A DNA stretch of 64,000 nt from Sinohyriopsis cumingii (lineage: Eukaryota; Mollusca; Bivalvia; Unionida; Unionidae). The position numbers and the translations under genes were made by a program. Positions 1 to 13,744 of this stretch are shown here, piece after piece. How positions within the stretch are numbered: position 1 is the first letter of the stretch; each line of letters starts with the position of its first letter. The stretch is taken from the NCBI GenBank assembly GCA_028554795.2, contig CM068838.1, positions 91,663,474 to 91,727,473 of the forward strand, in the 5' to 3' direction. The notes beneath the pieces were generated by a model that saw only the letters and a program-made list of their open reading frames with translations, did no database searches and was not told where the DNA came from.

Positions 1-2839
1 CCACGCTTTCACGCCAATGCTTTAAGTTGTTTCCTCTGATCATAATAGTGAATGTTGTCAGATGAATCAAATCCGTACAGTCAAACTAATGCTTTACGTT
101 TTCCCTAAGTTGGCCACTCAGATCCTGATACCGAACATTGGTAGACGAATCAAGGCCACACAGTGATACCAATACGAATTGGACATAATTGGATTTATTC
201 ATTCGTTTTTATATAATTTACATCTTGCAGACAAGATCCAAAGAAGAGACGAGAGTATGATCAGAAGCTATGCATCTTTGATACAGGAAGACAACCCAGT
301 CAGTCACAGGAAACAATCACTGGGTATCTCCGTCCTTTCCAAAACTTCGATCGATACTTTGTCAATAAGCTTAGATTCAGGGAAAACAACTTGTACCTGA
401 ACTTTTATGAAAAGAGAATATAATGGACAGGCACCTCATATCACTCAGGGTAGTAGTATACATATTGTTTAAACATTATTTGCTTGCCTGTAAAAACTCT
501 CTGTGGACCTCATTCCTGCATTCTGAATGGGCATGGGTGAGACTGAGATCCTTGGGGTTTTAAGGTCGTACACCCTAAGGCTGAGCGTGTTTCTAAACAA
601 GACTCCAGTAAAACAGTGGCCTTTTCTGATTAGCACTGAACTATTGCATACACACCCACCTTACTCGTATCTTCCTTACATACACGTCTATTCATGACGG
701 CGTTCCATACATACTGGGAGTAATACAGTCATTAGCTAGCAGTGTAATTAAAATTAAACGGGCTTATATCTGAACACAGCAGACACTTTCATTTACAGTC
801 AGTACCGACAAAGTTGAATACATTGTATAAACTGTATTTCACATATTTCCAGGTTTTCAAAGTAATGGTCAATTTTCAAGTCAAATAGTTGTAAACATTT
901 AGGTCACTGTTATATATTTGATCACAATGTCATTCACATGCTATCATTAACAAATTTTATATCAATTGAGTATACCCGTATCCACCAAGAACGCTTTATA
1001 CGAGATAATCCTTACAGATCCGGCAATTTTATTGAAAGAACTCACACCTTGAAAAATGGCTTAGAAAGCATATTTTCATCGCTTAAATGGATCGTTTATT
1101 TTCTATTGACATGACCATGTCACATTCAACTTAACGTAAAATTGTAAATTTCCAAATTCATACAGAATTGCTTCATTGTTCGGTGCAGAAATGGAACAAA
1201 GTGGGTCTTAATGGCTCCTATGCAACCAAAAAGAAGGATTAGTGAGAAAGAAAACAATGGAAACGAAAATTATTTTACTTTTTTGCAGCAGAGTCTGGCT
1301 ACAACATGGTTTCTACCATTTTAGTGTTCGCAGAAATAACCATATCCGCTATTTAGGGCATCTTAGTATAGTGGACAAGGGAATTGAAGCAAGCTCTGAA
1401 TCAACAGCCGCTTATTCAAAGAATATATCCAGTATTACAGGCCTTGACACATACTATCCAGTCAGACGACATCAGTTTTCTACAATTTCCTTCACCGCTA
1501 AAATAACCATGTCCACTGTTGATGACAGGCGTTGTGCACATGAAATTTATAGAAATCCATGCCATAGTCTGACCCTTCCCTGACTGATTTATAGGTCACT
1601 CTGCGCTGGAAAAGTGTACGTTTATTGCAAAAATGAATAAATCCATTACTCGAGCACCTGTGAACATTTTCAACCACACGCTGGAGTAGCCATTTCCATG
1701 TAGAATTTAGTTTTGGACATTTGTATTTAGTATTGTTTTTCTCCTCATCAGATTTCAATATGAGAATTCTTTCATTTTACCAAACATTGCTTGTACTGTC
1801 AATCTCTTCGTGACGACAGAATTTATGGTTTCAGAAAACCGAGGATCCAGATCTAATTATTGAATGTCCCGATTGTGCTGAAAGCACATGTATAGTGTTC
1901 TGATATTTGCTTTATTCCCTTTAGCTGTGTAAAGTGATATTGTGTTAGACATCTATAGTGTTATGTTAACACAGTATAACTAGCCAAAGAACTTAGCACA
2001 GCATATATATATTTAGAAGTTTCAATAACCCAAATTTCCGTGTTAAATACATATGAACTTGAGAGAGGATATGAATATGTTCTATTTCTTTCATCCAGTG
2101 AATCATCTCAGATTACCCGTAACAGATCCTTTTTGATGGAATCTGTACGACAATCAAATAACAACTCTGCTCTATAGCTGCCCTGCTTATTAAAGTAAAC
2201 AAACATGCAGCAGTGTGACTGAAAATCTGCTCACTCGAATAATAAGTTATGGAAAGTTGATCTGTCAGATATAGTCGGTGTCGTATTGTAGAAGGCATAT
2301 GTTCACTCGTGCAAGATAGACAACTAACTTGCTTAATACTTGTTAATCTATGACAGTTCAATTTCGAGCCTTGTTACCGACGTTCGTATCTTGGATATTT
2401 AAATCATTTAAATATTCTAAAGATATCGTTTCCTCGAGATTTTCTATGTCGAATGAAACATAAATTAGGAGGTAGAATGATGATGATGATTTAATGTTAA
2501 GACGGGAATTATGCACGATTCTTATTTGTTTTAAAATAACTTCTTGTCAAGCCTACACTATGGCAGTACTACATTGCCGTCTTCCCCTTATTGTGCTGAA
2601 AGAGAACTATTGGTGAATAATGATCTAACAAAACTGAATAAATGGTCCAGGTAAGAACCTTTAAGATTAATCCAGAGACAAACATTGGCTATAATTTGTA
2701 CTAAAATATAAAGTAGCAAATACTCCCTAACTTGTTTTGAAAATACTGTTCTGAAGGATATGAATTTGCATCGTCACCCTGGCTTTTTAACAATTTTCAT
2801 CAAATAACAAATGGATTTGTCATATTGACAACATTAAAA
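1..2839. other. Non-coding stretch, nothing recognised
   Basis: AT-rich DNA with only short open frames (longest 113 codons, at 1242-1583), none showing a domain, motif or codon pattern that I recognise. A short (ATG)n-like run lies near 2478. Probably intergenic or intronic. No promoter or exon can be supported. Confidence 0.6.
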
Positions 2840-3480
2840 AACTGTAGCGTCTTGACTAGCCAACCTTTGAAAGCTAAAACAAAAACATAGCTAGCAAATT
2901 TTTATCTAAACTGTATATTAAATATATCAGTCCTATGACAGAATATGCCTATGTAGTCTGGGATGGATGTTTTTGACAACCTACGTCTTGTAAAGGTACA
3001 AGTAGTTAGAGGACTTCTAGAATACACGAGTAGGCAGTCTCTCTGTTTTGAAACATGGTGGGAAAGTCTCCATTCGAGCCAAAAAAGACAAACTTTATTA
3101 ACTCTCCATAAAATTTAAATGAAGCAAACTCAATACTATCTCAATGAATTAATCCCTCCTTGTATCCGATCAAACAAATTATAACCTTTGACAATCAAAT
3201 GTTATAGTCACTTGCAATTTCAGGCTACGTTCTACTAAATCATCTTTTGCACCTTGAACAGAGGTCGTGTGGAACAATCTTTAACATGATATACAATGCA
3301 TGTATTACAGTGCTTTGAACAGGTGTTTATATCAAAATATAGAATCCAGTAAAGTGCCAACATTTAGTCATCAAGCCTTATTATCCATACTAGAATGTGG
3401 CATAATGTAAGCTAATTGGAAGTCGATCTATACCTTGCTGACAAATATTTTTGTCCCTGCGTTGGGTTACAAACCGTGCT
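2840..3480 (+). mobile_element. LINE reverse-transcriptase C-terminal remnant (CR1/Jockey-like)
   Basis: A heavily mutated 3' part of a non-LTR retrotransposon ORF2. Read across frames, the stretch from about 2908 gives KLYIKYISPMTEYAYVVWDG, the 'iYisfIrPileYa.vvWdg' motif that follows the palm of LINE reverse transcriptases. After it come a MKQTQYYLNELIPPCIR-like stretch (near 3118) and a leucine-rich tail to about 3470, in the usual order for these proteins. There are several stops and at least three frameshifts, so it is an old pseudogene. The clade call (CR1, Jockey or RTE-like) is inferred from the motif style only. Confidence 0.6.
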
Positions 3481-3489
3481 GGCTTTCGT

Positions 3490-4240
3490 CATGTTCTGTC
3501 ACTAGTCAACAACAAAAGCCTCAGTGGAAGTGGTGACAATCTGATGTACAAAATGACCAACACACAGCAGCCATCTTGTAACGAAATTATTTCTCCTGAA
3601 TGGAAAGTCATACTGGCATAGAATTTTCAACAAAAAATCTTGTTAAGATGTTTATTTAGTCCATCCTAACAATGGTAAAGATCTAATGTCTTAGATGGGC
3701 TGCCACAGTGGCCATCTTGAAAATCTTTTAATCACTACCTCTCCTGCATGAATGGTCATATTAGTATGGAGTTTTATTTTTAAAAAATCATTATAATAGT
3801 CTGTTGATCCTAAATGAAATGGTGCAGCACTCACATCCTGTATGTGGTTATCTTGAGAACTTTATTTTCGCTTCTCCTTTCATTTTGACATAGGGTTTTC
3901 ATTAGAAGAGTTCTTATGATGTATATTTGGTCCTAAATGAAAACGACGAAGCCTCAATATAGCCACCATGGTGTTTATCTTAAATACATTGTTGTCTACT
4001 CCTGCCAAATGGATGGATATGATACCTAGTTGGCTCTGAATGAAATTGGTGAAAGTTATACATCCAGTATGGCTACCGTTACGGCCATTTTGAAAAACGT
4101 GTTGTCACTGCTCCCCCTGAAAATATGATCAATTTCCAATATGATTTCACCGAAAGTCATCCGGTGATGTCTACTTTGTCCTCACTGAAAATGGCACCAA
4201 TCTGATATCCATTATGTCCACCGAAGCAGCGTGTTTGAAA
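3490..4240. repeat. Diverged tandem array with GCCATCTTG-type core, about 6 units
   Basis: A core resembling 'GGCCATCTTGaaaa', followed by a pyrimidine-rich 'actnctcctcctgaat' and an 'aaaatg.ca.aatctgat' block, recurs near 3570, 3712, 3845, 3974, 4084 and 4218. The spacing is 110-142 bases. The units are strongly diverged from one another. It behaves as an old satellite or minisatellite-like array. No coding capacity is seen. Confidence 0.6.
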
Positions 4241-7200
4241 TTCTTATCGCTGAAAAATATCACAGATGACTCCAATACTCAAAAATTAAAAAGAAGAAAT
4301 GGTCTTAAATTGAATTCCTGGAAATTCATTTTGCCCAGTACAGCATCAGTCTCTTGAAGGGGATCTTCTCTTTATACTTTTATACTAATAAGTTTGCAGT
4401 GAGAATATACATATTTACCAACACAAATCTAGTATTAAGTTCAACAACGATATGGCATCAAGCAGTTTTTCAAAAGTTACATTCACGAATGGTGATAGTT
4501 TACGGAAAGGTCATTGTTTCATTGCTCATTTTTGTGGGTTTTTTCAGGGAATATGAATCCATAATTCTACCGAACAGCCGCAGGAAACCCTGTGTTATTT
4601 TTGCATTTACTGATTGTTGTTGTGGCTGTAACACAACTGAGCGTACCTACAGAAACTCAAATTGTATGGTAAGATTTACTTTGAAAAGAATTCAGTTATA
4701 CAATTTTTATCCTTGATTTTACCATGATGACTAGAGAACTCTTTTCTGGCAAGTGAAAGAGTTTCGTTTCATTAGACATCGTCTCTCGGGCCGTAACACA
4801 TTGTTTTAGAGAAAGTGTCAATATAATTCCCTTGTTGATGTAAATTTAAGTGATATTACAGTTTTACTAATCACCCAAAGGCTTTTCATACATAGAATTA
4901 ATATAATTCTCAGCTCGACGAGTACGTGAATCCTGTAAAATATGATATTCAATTCTTACCATTATAAAAAGATATAACAATAATAACAAATCTTAAGACG
5001 TAACAGAATGTATTTTAACCATATGTTTACAAATATGTTCAAAAGCACACAAGAATGGTGCATAAATACACAAGTTGCACTTGTCATTTTGGTTTTATGA
5101 ACTAATAACTTTTCGTTTAATTTCTCACAAATTGCGATTGTAAATGGCTACTTGTCACAATGGCTTAGTAAAATTTAGCAAGTATATACTTATAATACGG
5201 TTAATTCTAGATCAAGATGATATACTCTACAAAGCTGTATTATATGGGAGTATGGTATAATTGAGGTTTGCTGTGTAAAGCTTCCTTGTTAATTTTGCAA
5301 CGTATTTTATGTTCACTAGAATTTTGTGATATTTTATACTGTGAGAGTCTTTATATTTGATTTGAAGGACTTTGTGCTGCCTCCTTCAATGTAGAAAAAT
5401 CGAGTGATTTGAGGAGTTACTTTGGTATTGACACGGTCCCTAACCTAATTGTTGTCTGTGCTGGAAGATACCACTATTTCAATCATAGCGTTACCATACA
5501 GACCCTCCAAAACGCCACTAATACTCTCCTTTCATTATTTCTATTTCCCAGATTTAATAAATCTCCATTGGGTACTTTGAGTTTCCCATTACAACAAATA
5601 TAGTATAATGTTCATGCAAATATTTTTCCTCATTCCATATTATTTAGAGGAAAAGAAATTATGTTGGAAATCTTATTTAACCAGGCTTCTCACATTCTCG
5701 ACGTGATCTCTGTAGTCATAAAACGAATCTTTTCCAAAATTTGGAAACATGAGTTCGTCAGCTTAGCAGTTAAGATGATTTAGGACATCATTGTGAAGAA
5801 GAAATATTATTATGCTTCACATTGACTGTTATGGTCCTCTGCTGTATGTCTTTGCATCATTAATATTCATTGGATCAATGAATTTTGAACGACTCAATTG
5901 AGGGAACACAATTTCGTAAGAAGAATCCAATCTCTCATCAAATTCGCATCATCTGTCAACATTTGATAGATTTATGACTCCATTTCCACATAAAGTCATG
6001 CCTTGCATCAAGCATTTTATTTCACTTTTGACATGCTTTTTAGAGCAAACTGTGCTAGCTTAGTGATGACACATTTTAGCTTTACTAGTCTGGGCCAAAA
6101 ATATAAAGTGTTGGGCAAGTCAAATGTCATGAGAGTAGCCCCAACTTCTATATTTGGTATAGGTAAAGAGGAAGAACTTAAGATTTGAGACCATTTTGAT
6201 TTGCATATTTCTTGCTGGGCTTGTATATCAATATTGTTATTTTCACCCCTTGTGTTTGTCACATGAAACCAGTTACTGCATGATCTTTACCTACCGTTGA
6301 CTTTGTGCAGTAAGTTTTAAATAAATACAGTAAAAGTTATCACTGGTGTTAAGGAACATTTTATAGCTGTTTGCAAAAGTTCTTCACAGAACATAAAATC
6401 AGTAACAATTATGTGGTATTTCGTTCCATGCGGCAGCTGATGCCAACTATACTATAATCACATTAGATATTTGAACCCCATTCAGAAGAATGACACATGC
6501 TCAGTTTTGGATTGACAACATGTAAATGGTTTGGTACCTATCTGGTTTAAAGTTTTCTCCTTGCGTAGAAACCAATGTTCTTCCCTGCATTCCATTTTGA
6601 TGAGAATGTCCATGACGGTATTAACATATGGGTATTATACTTTGAAATTACTGATTGTTCTTATCATTGTATTTGAGAAAGTGGGGATTTGCTTCAGTAT
6701 TATAGACTGATATATCATTTTGAAGGCGAAATAACTACTGTATGAAGATTATGTACATTATACAACTGCTGTTGAAAACTATTGTTACAGTGGACTACAA
6801 CTTTAAAGAGAGGGCTTGTTGTAGGAAACGTTAAAATTTGATTCCATATCGGATAAAATTAATACTGCCGTAGATTTAGTAGCATTAACACAACATCTAT
6901 CAATATTATCTTGCACTTACCTATTCCAGGATGTACGTACCCGCTTCCAAACTCGAAATTACCCCCTCCCAATTAGATGGAAAGTTCGAGAACATCACGA
7001 ACAAAACTAGAAGAGAAAACAAACATTCCTACCATAAGAGTGGGTTTATCAATTTTTTGAGGCCATAAGCATTCCTGAGAACTGGCAAATTGAGCGAGGC
7101 AATAGTGACAAGTAACTATTACTGCCATTAAAATGTATTTTTTATAAGGCGGTAAAATTAATTTCAAATATCAAACAGTTATCTGTCACTATTGTAAGAA

Positions 7201-8610
7201 TCTCTCCTCCCCCAGCGCACACTTATTTTTCCAAATTTGTATGTACTTATTGATGTTGATCACAATGGACATTCATGTAGCAAAGAAGTTTTACCATCCG
7301 CTAAAAGTGTCAACACATATATACATGTACCAGCTAGTGAATTGTAGAAATTATTTATATATGAAGACATCTCCATTTTCTAACGTGATGACTAGTCAGT
7401 TAGTCATTTACGTATTTGTATGTAAAGCAATTGTCAATATTCATCTTGTTTTCTTACTCTGACACGTTCTGCTGATATGTTTTAACGGTCATACATATGT
7501 TTATACTGAATATCATATGTGTAACGCTGAGCTTGCAGGTAAAGTCTAACGTCTGCAACTATATTCAGAACCTCGCTAGCCTAGGGTACAATGACTGGTA
7601 CTGAGTCACTGTCATACCCACACTTCCTATAGCCGAAACATCGGATGATTCCTGGCTGTCACTAATTTCAGTCATTGGTATGGCAGATGTGACAGAGTCA
7701 CTAGCGAAATTAACACATTGTCAGACACAAGTGGGCTTGCTGATATTCCTACTTTGAGGTTTCATAAAATGTGTAATCATCAGCATTAAACAAATTTCTC
7801 GACTCCTATAGTTTCATTAGTTCTTGTGGAAATTTTACGCCTCTCAGCTCTTCTCATTATAGTATGTCTTTGTGTAGATTTGTGAAACCAAAGCTAGTCT
7901 GCATTAACACTTTTTGTTTCATTCTTACTGACTTTCATTTAACCGATCGGTCTGTTTACTGGAATATATTCATATCTTATTGATCTAAACCAAGTTAGAA
8001 GGCCATTATTGATTTAGCGATTAGTACATGTTTTAATTTTTCGGCTGGACTCATCTCACTAAAAAATGTTACATGTGACTTTTATCTCTAATTTTCATAG
8101 GACAGAACAGCTTATGAGAAGGCTTGTTGGCTGTCATCAATCATCCAATATATGTCTATCCGTTAATCTTCCTTAACTACTAGGCAGCTTACCATGAAAA
8201 CTTTACATACACATTCACCCCAATGTCTAGATAGCCATAAATGAATCTTGTGCTGATCTGACGTCCAATAGTGCTCTACAACAGACATCATGAAAATCTT
8301 ATTATTGCTAGTCGTCATGAATGTTCGGTCAGCATGGTGTTTACTTCGAAGACATCCTATTTTGTCTAGTTGGTCTTGGATACAAATTTATAGTGATAAG
8401 GCATCAAAATATGGCTGACACAGTAGCAAATAAAGACCAAATTGTATTGGTAAATTACAATAAACACATTCATTCCCCAAAATATACCCTTCTAGACAAT
8501 ATTTCACAGTTAATACATTTATCACCCACCACGAATTGTTATCAAGTGGTAGTAAAGGCTAATCCTGACCATGTGAAACAATGAAGTTCTGCTCCTATTT
8601 AAGAATAAAT
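4241..8610. other. Non-coding stretch, nothing recognised
   Basis: AT-rich sequence with short open frames only (120 codons at 4354-4716 is the longest). None has a recognisable domain, signal peptide or plausible exon structure. I see no RNA gene and no clear repeat in this stretch. Confidence 0.55.
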
Positions 8611-8619
8611 ATACGTATT

Positions 8620-9545
8620 CTTCAATGCTTTTCAGAACATCATGATGGATAACTTTCAAGTCTAGGCTCCGGTATGACTCATAATCTGTCTGACGGATTG
8701 ATCATCAAGGGAAGTGGTTCTGTAGAGAAAGCCGTTTTCAACTACAAGGCGGTTCCATTCGCGGATAAACTTTCTGCACAGACGCATTTTTTCTCTGGAA
8801 ATCCTCCTCCATATGCCGAAAATCGTTACTCTTGAGGACAATAACTTTTGTTAGTATTTTATCGGTCAACTGTTCCTTGTCTCACTTAATGTTATTAAAA
8901 TTTTTAGACGAAAACCTAATTGGCCGAACGAGGCGCCAAATCTTCCAAAACACAGTCAATCAAGAATACAGAGACGGTGGCTGAATGGAAAATTGCATCC
9001 AGCGTCCTTCGGCAAGTTCACCTGCTTGTCGACCATCCTCATCTCTCGCAGCGACTCATCAAAGTTAGTGATGGTGTCGAACATATGGCTCTTTAGGAGC
9101 TTACTCCTCAGTGATGTACTTATCCTCTTCTCTGATGTGGCCTGCTTCGGTCTCAGTTTGGAGAAGTGTTTCCAGTGTGCACCCGAAGGTAGTCATCGAT
9201 TCCCCTTTGTTTTGGAAAGAGTTGAAAATTATTGTATGATTATGCCTTGAGTTGACATATCTACAAAGGCAGTATCGAAGCGCCTCAGTATAGTTTCAGT
9301 GGATGCTTTCTTGCCCAATGCAATGACGGTGTGTCTCGCCCTGCCTCGTTGAGATCGTTGAGAGCCTGGATCTTAATTGTTGGGGGATATTCACGTAGAA
9401 GACATTATACCTCGAATCTCCACTTGTAGTATGTATCATCACATTTCTGTATGGGGTCGTCCCCCGAAAAGAATGGGATCTTTGGTACTATGGTTTAAAT
9501 GAGTGGGGTAGGGGTAGCATTTGCAGCGGATTAAGTACCCTGGGA
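8620..9545 (-). pseudogene. Ty3-type gag remnant fused to an integrase scrap
   Basis: Read on the minus strand, the segment starts with a gag N-terminus: PKIPFFSGDDP at about 9487-9455 matches the 'P.l..FsGedp' start of metazoan Ty3/PNMA-type gag. It continues through a capsid-like region (ETILRRFDTAF near 9290, QNKGES near 9206, NFDESLREMRMVDKQ near 9010). The frame breaks several times. Below about 8950 the gag match ends, and at 8765-8690 a piece resembling the start of a retroviral-type integrase appears (REWNRLVVENGFLYRT), the region that normally precedes the HHCC zinc finger. Protease, reverse transcriptase and RNase H are missing in between, so the copy has a large internal deletion. 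The gag call is fairly secure; the integrase piece less so. Confidence 0.6.
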
Positions 9546-9639
9546 ATTATCAAATAGTGCTGAAGCACCTATGCAAACTTTTTGATTCCAAACGTATGTC
9601 ACTTAACAATATTTTATGTCACTGACTTTAGTTAAACTG

Positions 9640-10620
9640 TGTGCTTAAAGTTTGTATAGATCTTTTCATGGAAGAATCATCAAACTAGAATATCGTATGC
9701 ATCTATATTAGTGCCACACATTGGCTACAAACAAACTTCACCGTGACCTATATTTAAAATTATCCTTGCTTAGAGCATCTTGTGGGGTTTAGCCCGCAAC
9801 CAAATAATGTTTTAGCATTTTGTATGCATACTCTCGTGCAAAGAGTCTTGAAAGTTGGCGAGATCATGTATCTTAATTAGTACAGTACTCTTATCATAAA
9901 AGCAGGTCACTTTGAGCATATTTCATGCTTCGCTAAGATTAGTTTAGGTTTCAAAATTGGTTTATACCAGAATTATACAATTATGTGATTGTATCATCAC
10001 TATTAGTACCAAACCCTTACAACAAAAGAAAGTCATTGTGACCATCATTTAAAATTGGACTGGATTATTCGTTTGCATTCAGCACATGACCAGACTTGTG
10101 TTTTATCTACTGTTTAATACTGCTGTACCTGGATTTAAGACAAAAATAGAGAGGATGAATCAGATTAGTATATCACCTCATCTTAAAAGTGAGTTACTGT
10201 GACCCATTTTCCCATTTTACTGACGGGTTAAAATTAAAATGTTTGTTGCTCATACTGTACTTTTTAAGCATCGGTGATTGTATAAATCTCTCATAGTACC
10301 ACAACCAAACTCTAAAAAGTCAACAAAAATTGTATTTTACATTTTACCATCTAAGGTTGAGATGTTGTATTTAGTTTACGACCATACATATCTTTTACAT
10401 TATCTACGTATACGGTCCCCTCTAGAATCATGAAACTTGGAGATGCATGTTTAAGATCACTGATGTAAGTGGTAGATCAATATGGGTCATGTTTTATGCT
10501 TTACTGACCTGTGATAAAGATTAATTCTATGTTCGTTTCTCAAGCACTGTTCATACTAGAAGCATGCAATTGTCGCTGTTATTCATCCCTGTTATGGACG
10601 GAATCACAACCCATAATTGT
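9640..10620. repeat. Possible old tandem or dispersed repeat units
   Basis: Phrases such as 'ttttactgac.ggttaaaattaa', 'gtttgttgctcatactgta' and 'accaaact..aaaaagtcaa' recur in altered form near 10215 and 10495, and more faintly near 10015-10080. The period seems close to 280 bases. The similarity is weak and judged by eye. No coding potential is seen here or on to 12000. Confidence 0.3.
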
Positions 10621-12015
10621 ATGTATGTATTTTCTATTAATGTATAATGTATAAGTTCTATTTTATATTATTATGTTTTGTATTTTGTTTTGTAGGATGT
10701 ACATTCTTGGTTCCATCTTTTACTATTTTACTACTGTCAATATTTCTTTGATTGTAGGCTGGATGGGCTGAAGTGGGGCGCATTACATATAATTAAGATA
10801 AATACTGTTTATGTTATCTTACATTTGAAAAACATAACTTGTCATTCTTGTAACAATAAATGAGATATGTGGTGAATTTGATTTCAAGTAGGATTTGATT
10901 TTTCCATTTGCAATGAATATCAATTAAATTAAATCCACATTCAACATAGTATTGTTGTTTGGATATTACACTTTAGTGTGTACCCAAGAAATGTATCCCC
11001 ACAGAAATGTCAATTTACTCCCAAACGACGCAATTGTTTACCAACAAGATTTACTGTAATTCTGTTTGTAATTGTATCTAGCTATTGTCATTTGGTTATA
11101 TCACCACATTAGTGATAATTCCTTTCTTCTTTATCAGTTCCTTTTAGAAAAGATTGGCCACACTCTACTAATTTGGTCGGACGGGATATTATCATGTTTA
11201 ACAAGGTAGGCATCAGGTTATATGCTCTGACGTTGTTTGAAAATGAATTCATATTAACTGCGATCAATGTGAATATTTGTGACAATAGGTTTGTTTAGTC
11301 GTTAATTGATTTGTAGGTTCTTTAATAAGAAATGCTTGATTATTTAGCTCTTCCTCAAAGACGCCAGCTATCAAGATTGTGTGGAATTATGACATATCTT
11401 CAGTGAAAATATTGCCTTCCAAATCAGGTTGACAAAATTCTCAAAAGTCTTGATTATCCATGATAAAATTTTGAAAACGCATTTTCAGCTGACCTGGCCA
11501 TTGGCGTATGTGTGCGGTCCTGTACGGCTCTGTGTCCATCATCAGTCATTTATTCATCAACATTTATTTCATACTACTCTGGAGGCTATGCTTATAATTT
11601 TCAGTGTTGATCAAACTTGAAGAAAAAAATGTATTATCAGTATCTCGGACAAGTTTGAATAAGAGTAATATATATGCATTGCAATGAAGTGATGTTGCAT
11701 CTGATTAACAGAGCTCATTTCAGATCTGATTTTAATCCGCTTTTGGTCTACATATATCATCAACCTCCTTTACAAGTTTAATGATGAGTGTGAACCTTAC
11801 ACATTAAAGAAGTGATCTTGCATCAGAATGAATCATGTATGCACTCCTCGCTAATGTCTTGTACATAGGTTATAGTAGTAAAATATCAATTATCTAAGTT
11901 TCAGTAGTTTTGTTTTCTAAGCCACCGCAATTGGTAAAATGTACACATCATATACATGTATATGTAATTGCGGGAGGTCGCAGTGAAGAATGTGTTGACC
12001 AAATCAGCTTCTTAA
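10621..12015. other. Non-coding stretch, nothing recognised
   Basis: AT-rich sequence, including a T-rich part at 10620-10740. No gene, RNA or clear repeat could be supported. Confidence 0.5.
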
Positions 12016-12019
12016 AACG

Positions 12020-12094
12020 TCATCATCATCATCATTATTATTATGATTAGTAGTAGTAGTAGTAGTAGTAGTAGTTATAGTAGTAGTAGTAGTA
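12020..12094. repeat. Compound trinucleotide microsatellite (CAT)n(TTA)n(AGT)n
   Basis: A (CAT)n run at 12020-12034 passes through (TTA)n into (AGT)n at about 12048-12094, with one or two interruptions. The serine-rich start of the open frame at 12043-12342 is a translation of this microsatellite and not a real protein. Confidence 0.9.
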
Positions 12095-12349
12095 TATCCA
12101 ATGAAGCTTTTTATTTGCAAGATCTGTTTAAATTAAAAAAAAGTTCAGAACATTTGGAAATAATTTCGAATTGTATGCAATTTAATCGTTTTGTAAATGC
12201 CTGCCATAAGGAATATGATTTTGAGGAAAATAAGTCATGTTCTCAGTTATGTACAGTTATTTCACTTTGTGCAATGCTTGTTCTTGTGGCAAGGAAATAT
12301 TCGTTTTTGGAATCAGTCATTCAGTATTGTCACTGTGCCTGAAGGAAGA

Positions 12350-13080
12350 TAATGAGTTTCAGCAGAATAACTCGAAATGTACGAAATCTACAATTACTGA
12401 TCATTGTGGATAGTTTGTAATTCAGGTTTGGGAAATTTCAGAGTATGAAGGTCAAAGATCAAGGTCATTGTGACAGAAAAAGAATAGTTTTATTCATAAA
12501 TAACTCGATTTGTCCAAAGTCGACATTTACTAAACTTTGTGGATGGTTTGCACATAAGGATTGGAAGTACAATATCGATTTCAGGGTAGAAAGGTCAAAG
12601 GTCAGATCGCTTTGACTGAAACAAAATATTAAGATTAGTTTTACATCGTATATATGGAACAAGCCTGTGGATTGCATGCAGATGGGGTGAGAAAACAGCT
12701 ATGGGACTTTGGGTCATGCGGTAGAGGTCACTCTTACTGAAAGAACATAACTGTTTTTATAATACTTTTAGTTCTTGACCACTTGCATTATGAAACTTTT
12801 GTGGAGTACATAATCTTAAGGTATTGAAGAGCATTGTTCATTTGTGATCAAGGATAAGAGTCAGTGTGGCTCAAAGGGTTTGTCATAATAACTTTTGTAT
12901 CAGAGTGAGTTCCTTGATCTAAACGTGTCATTAGTTTGTACTTAGATTAAGGGATCCAGAGGTCAGAGGTCTTGGTCACGGTAATCTAATAAAAATAATG
13001 ATTAATGCAGACTAAGTTTCTTATATGCATTGACCAAGATTGAGATATGTTGTTCAGTAATCTTCCAAGTCAACCATCAA
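12350..13080. repeat. Diverged GGTCA-rich tandem array
   Basis: Variants of 'aaggtcaaaggtcaaggtcattgtgac' occur near 12449, 12591, 12713, 12845 and 12950, each preceded by an 'aactcg..ttgtccaaagtc..ca.ttactaaactttgtggatggttt' type block. The spacing is about 105-140 bases. Arrays of this word are, to my knowledge, common in mollusc genomes. The copies here are diverged and non-coding. Confidence 0.6.
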
Positions 13081-13744
13081 TATGAAAGTGTCTTGTTCTA
13101 TATGACAGTGCTTTATGCTGTGGTACATTATTTATAGTATTTATGTTGCATAATCAAATGGGATGCAACAATGTAGCCACCTAATAGGAGGGAAGAGGGA
13201 CTTTGTTCTAGAGAAGTGGTTTACATATTGCAAAATAAGTTCAATTCTTAATTTGTATGTATCTACAATAACGTAAATTTCACTCTTTATGGTTTGCAGC
13301 TATACAGTTTTCGTATATTTGGAAATACTCTTGACCACAATGTTATGTTTACTTATACATCGTGTGGAAAGCTTATGAAGATCGGTTCTTGCAGCGGCAA
13401 CCTCGTCCACCTTCAAGGTTAGTGTTTCTTAAAAATTATTTTCTTCGCATTATAATTCTTGCACCAGGTAATAAAAACATTTTTTGCGTGCAATCCACTT
13501 ACGATTTATACCTGCCAGTTTCCATAAACAAACATGTCTCTTGATAAAGAAACAAATATATGGGAAGGTGAAAAAGATTATGAACTGTTCAACACATTTT
13601 TCTTGAACGTGTCATGAATTAAGATAAGAGCAATTTAACATTGGATAGTTAGCGATTCAGGCTAAATTATACACCAAAAATGTTATTCTAGTATCACTGA
13701 GAAAAGTATTTCTTTTACTCAAAATCAGTATAAAGTAAGTAAAA

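Noticed and set aside
4354-4716. 120-codon plus-strand open frame
   Set aside because: No recognisable motif. The sequence has the same composition as the surrounding non-coding DNA.
12043-12342. Serine-rich 99-codon frame that could suggest a secreted low-complexity protein
   Set aside because: The serine run is the (AGT)n microsatellite, and the remainder has no feature of a real protein.
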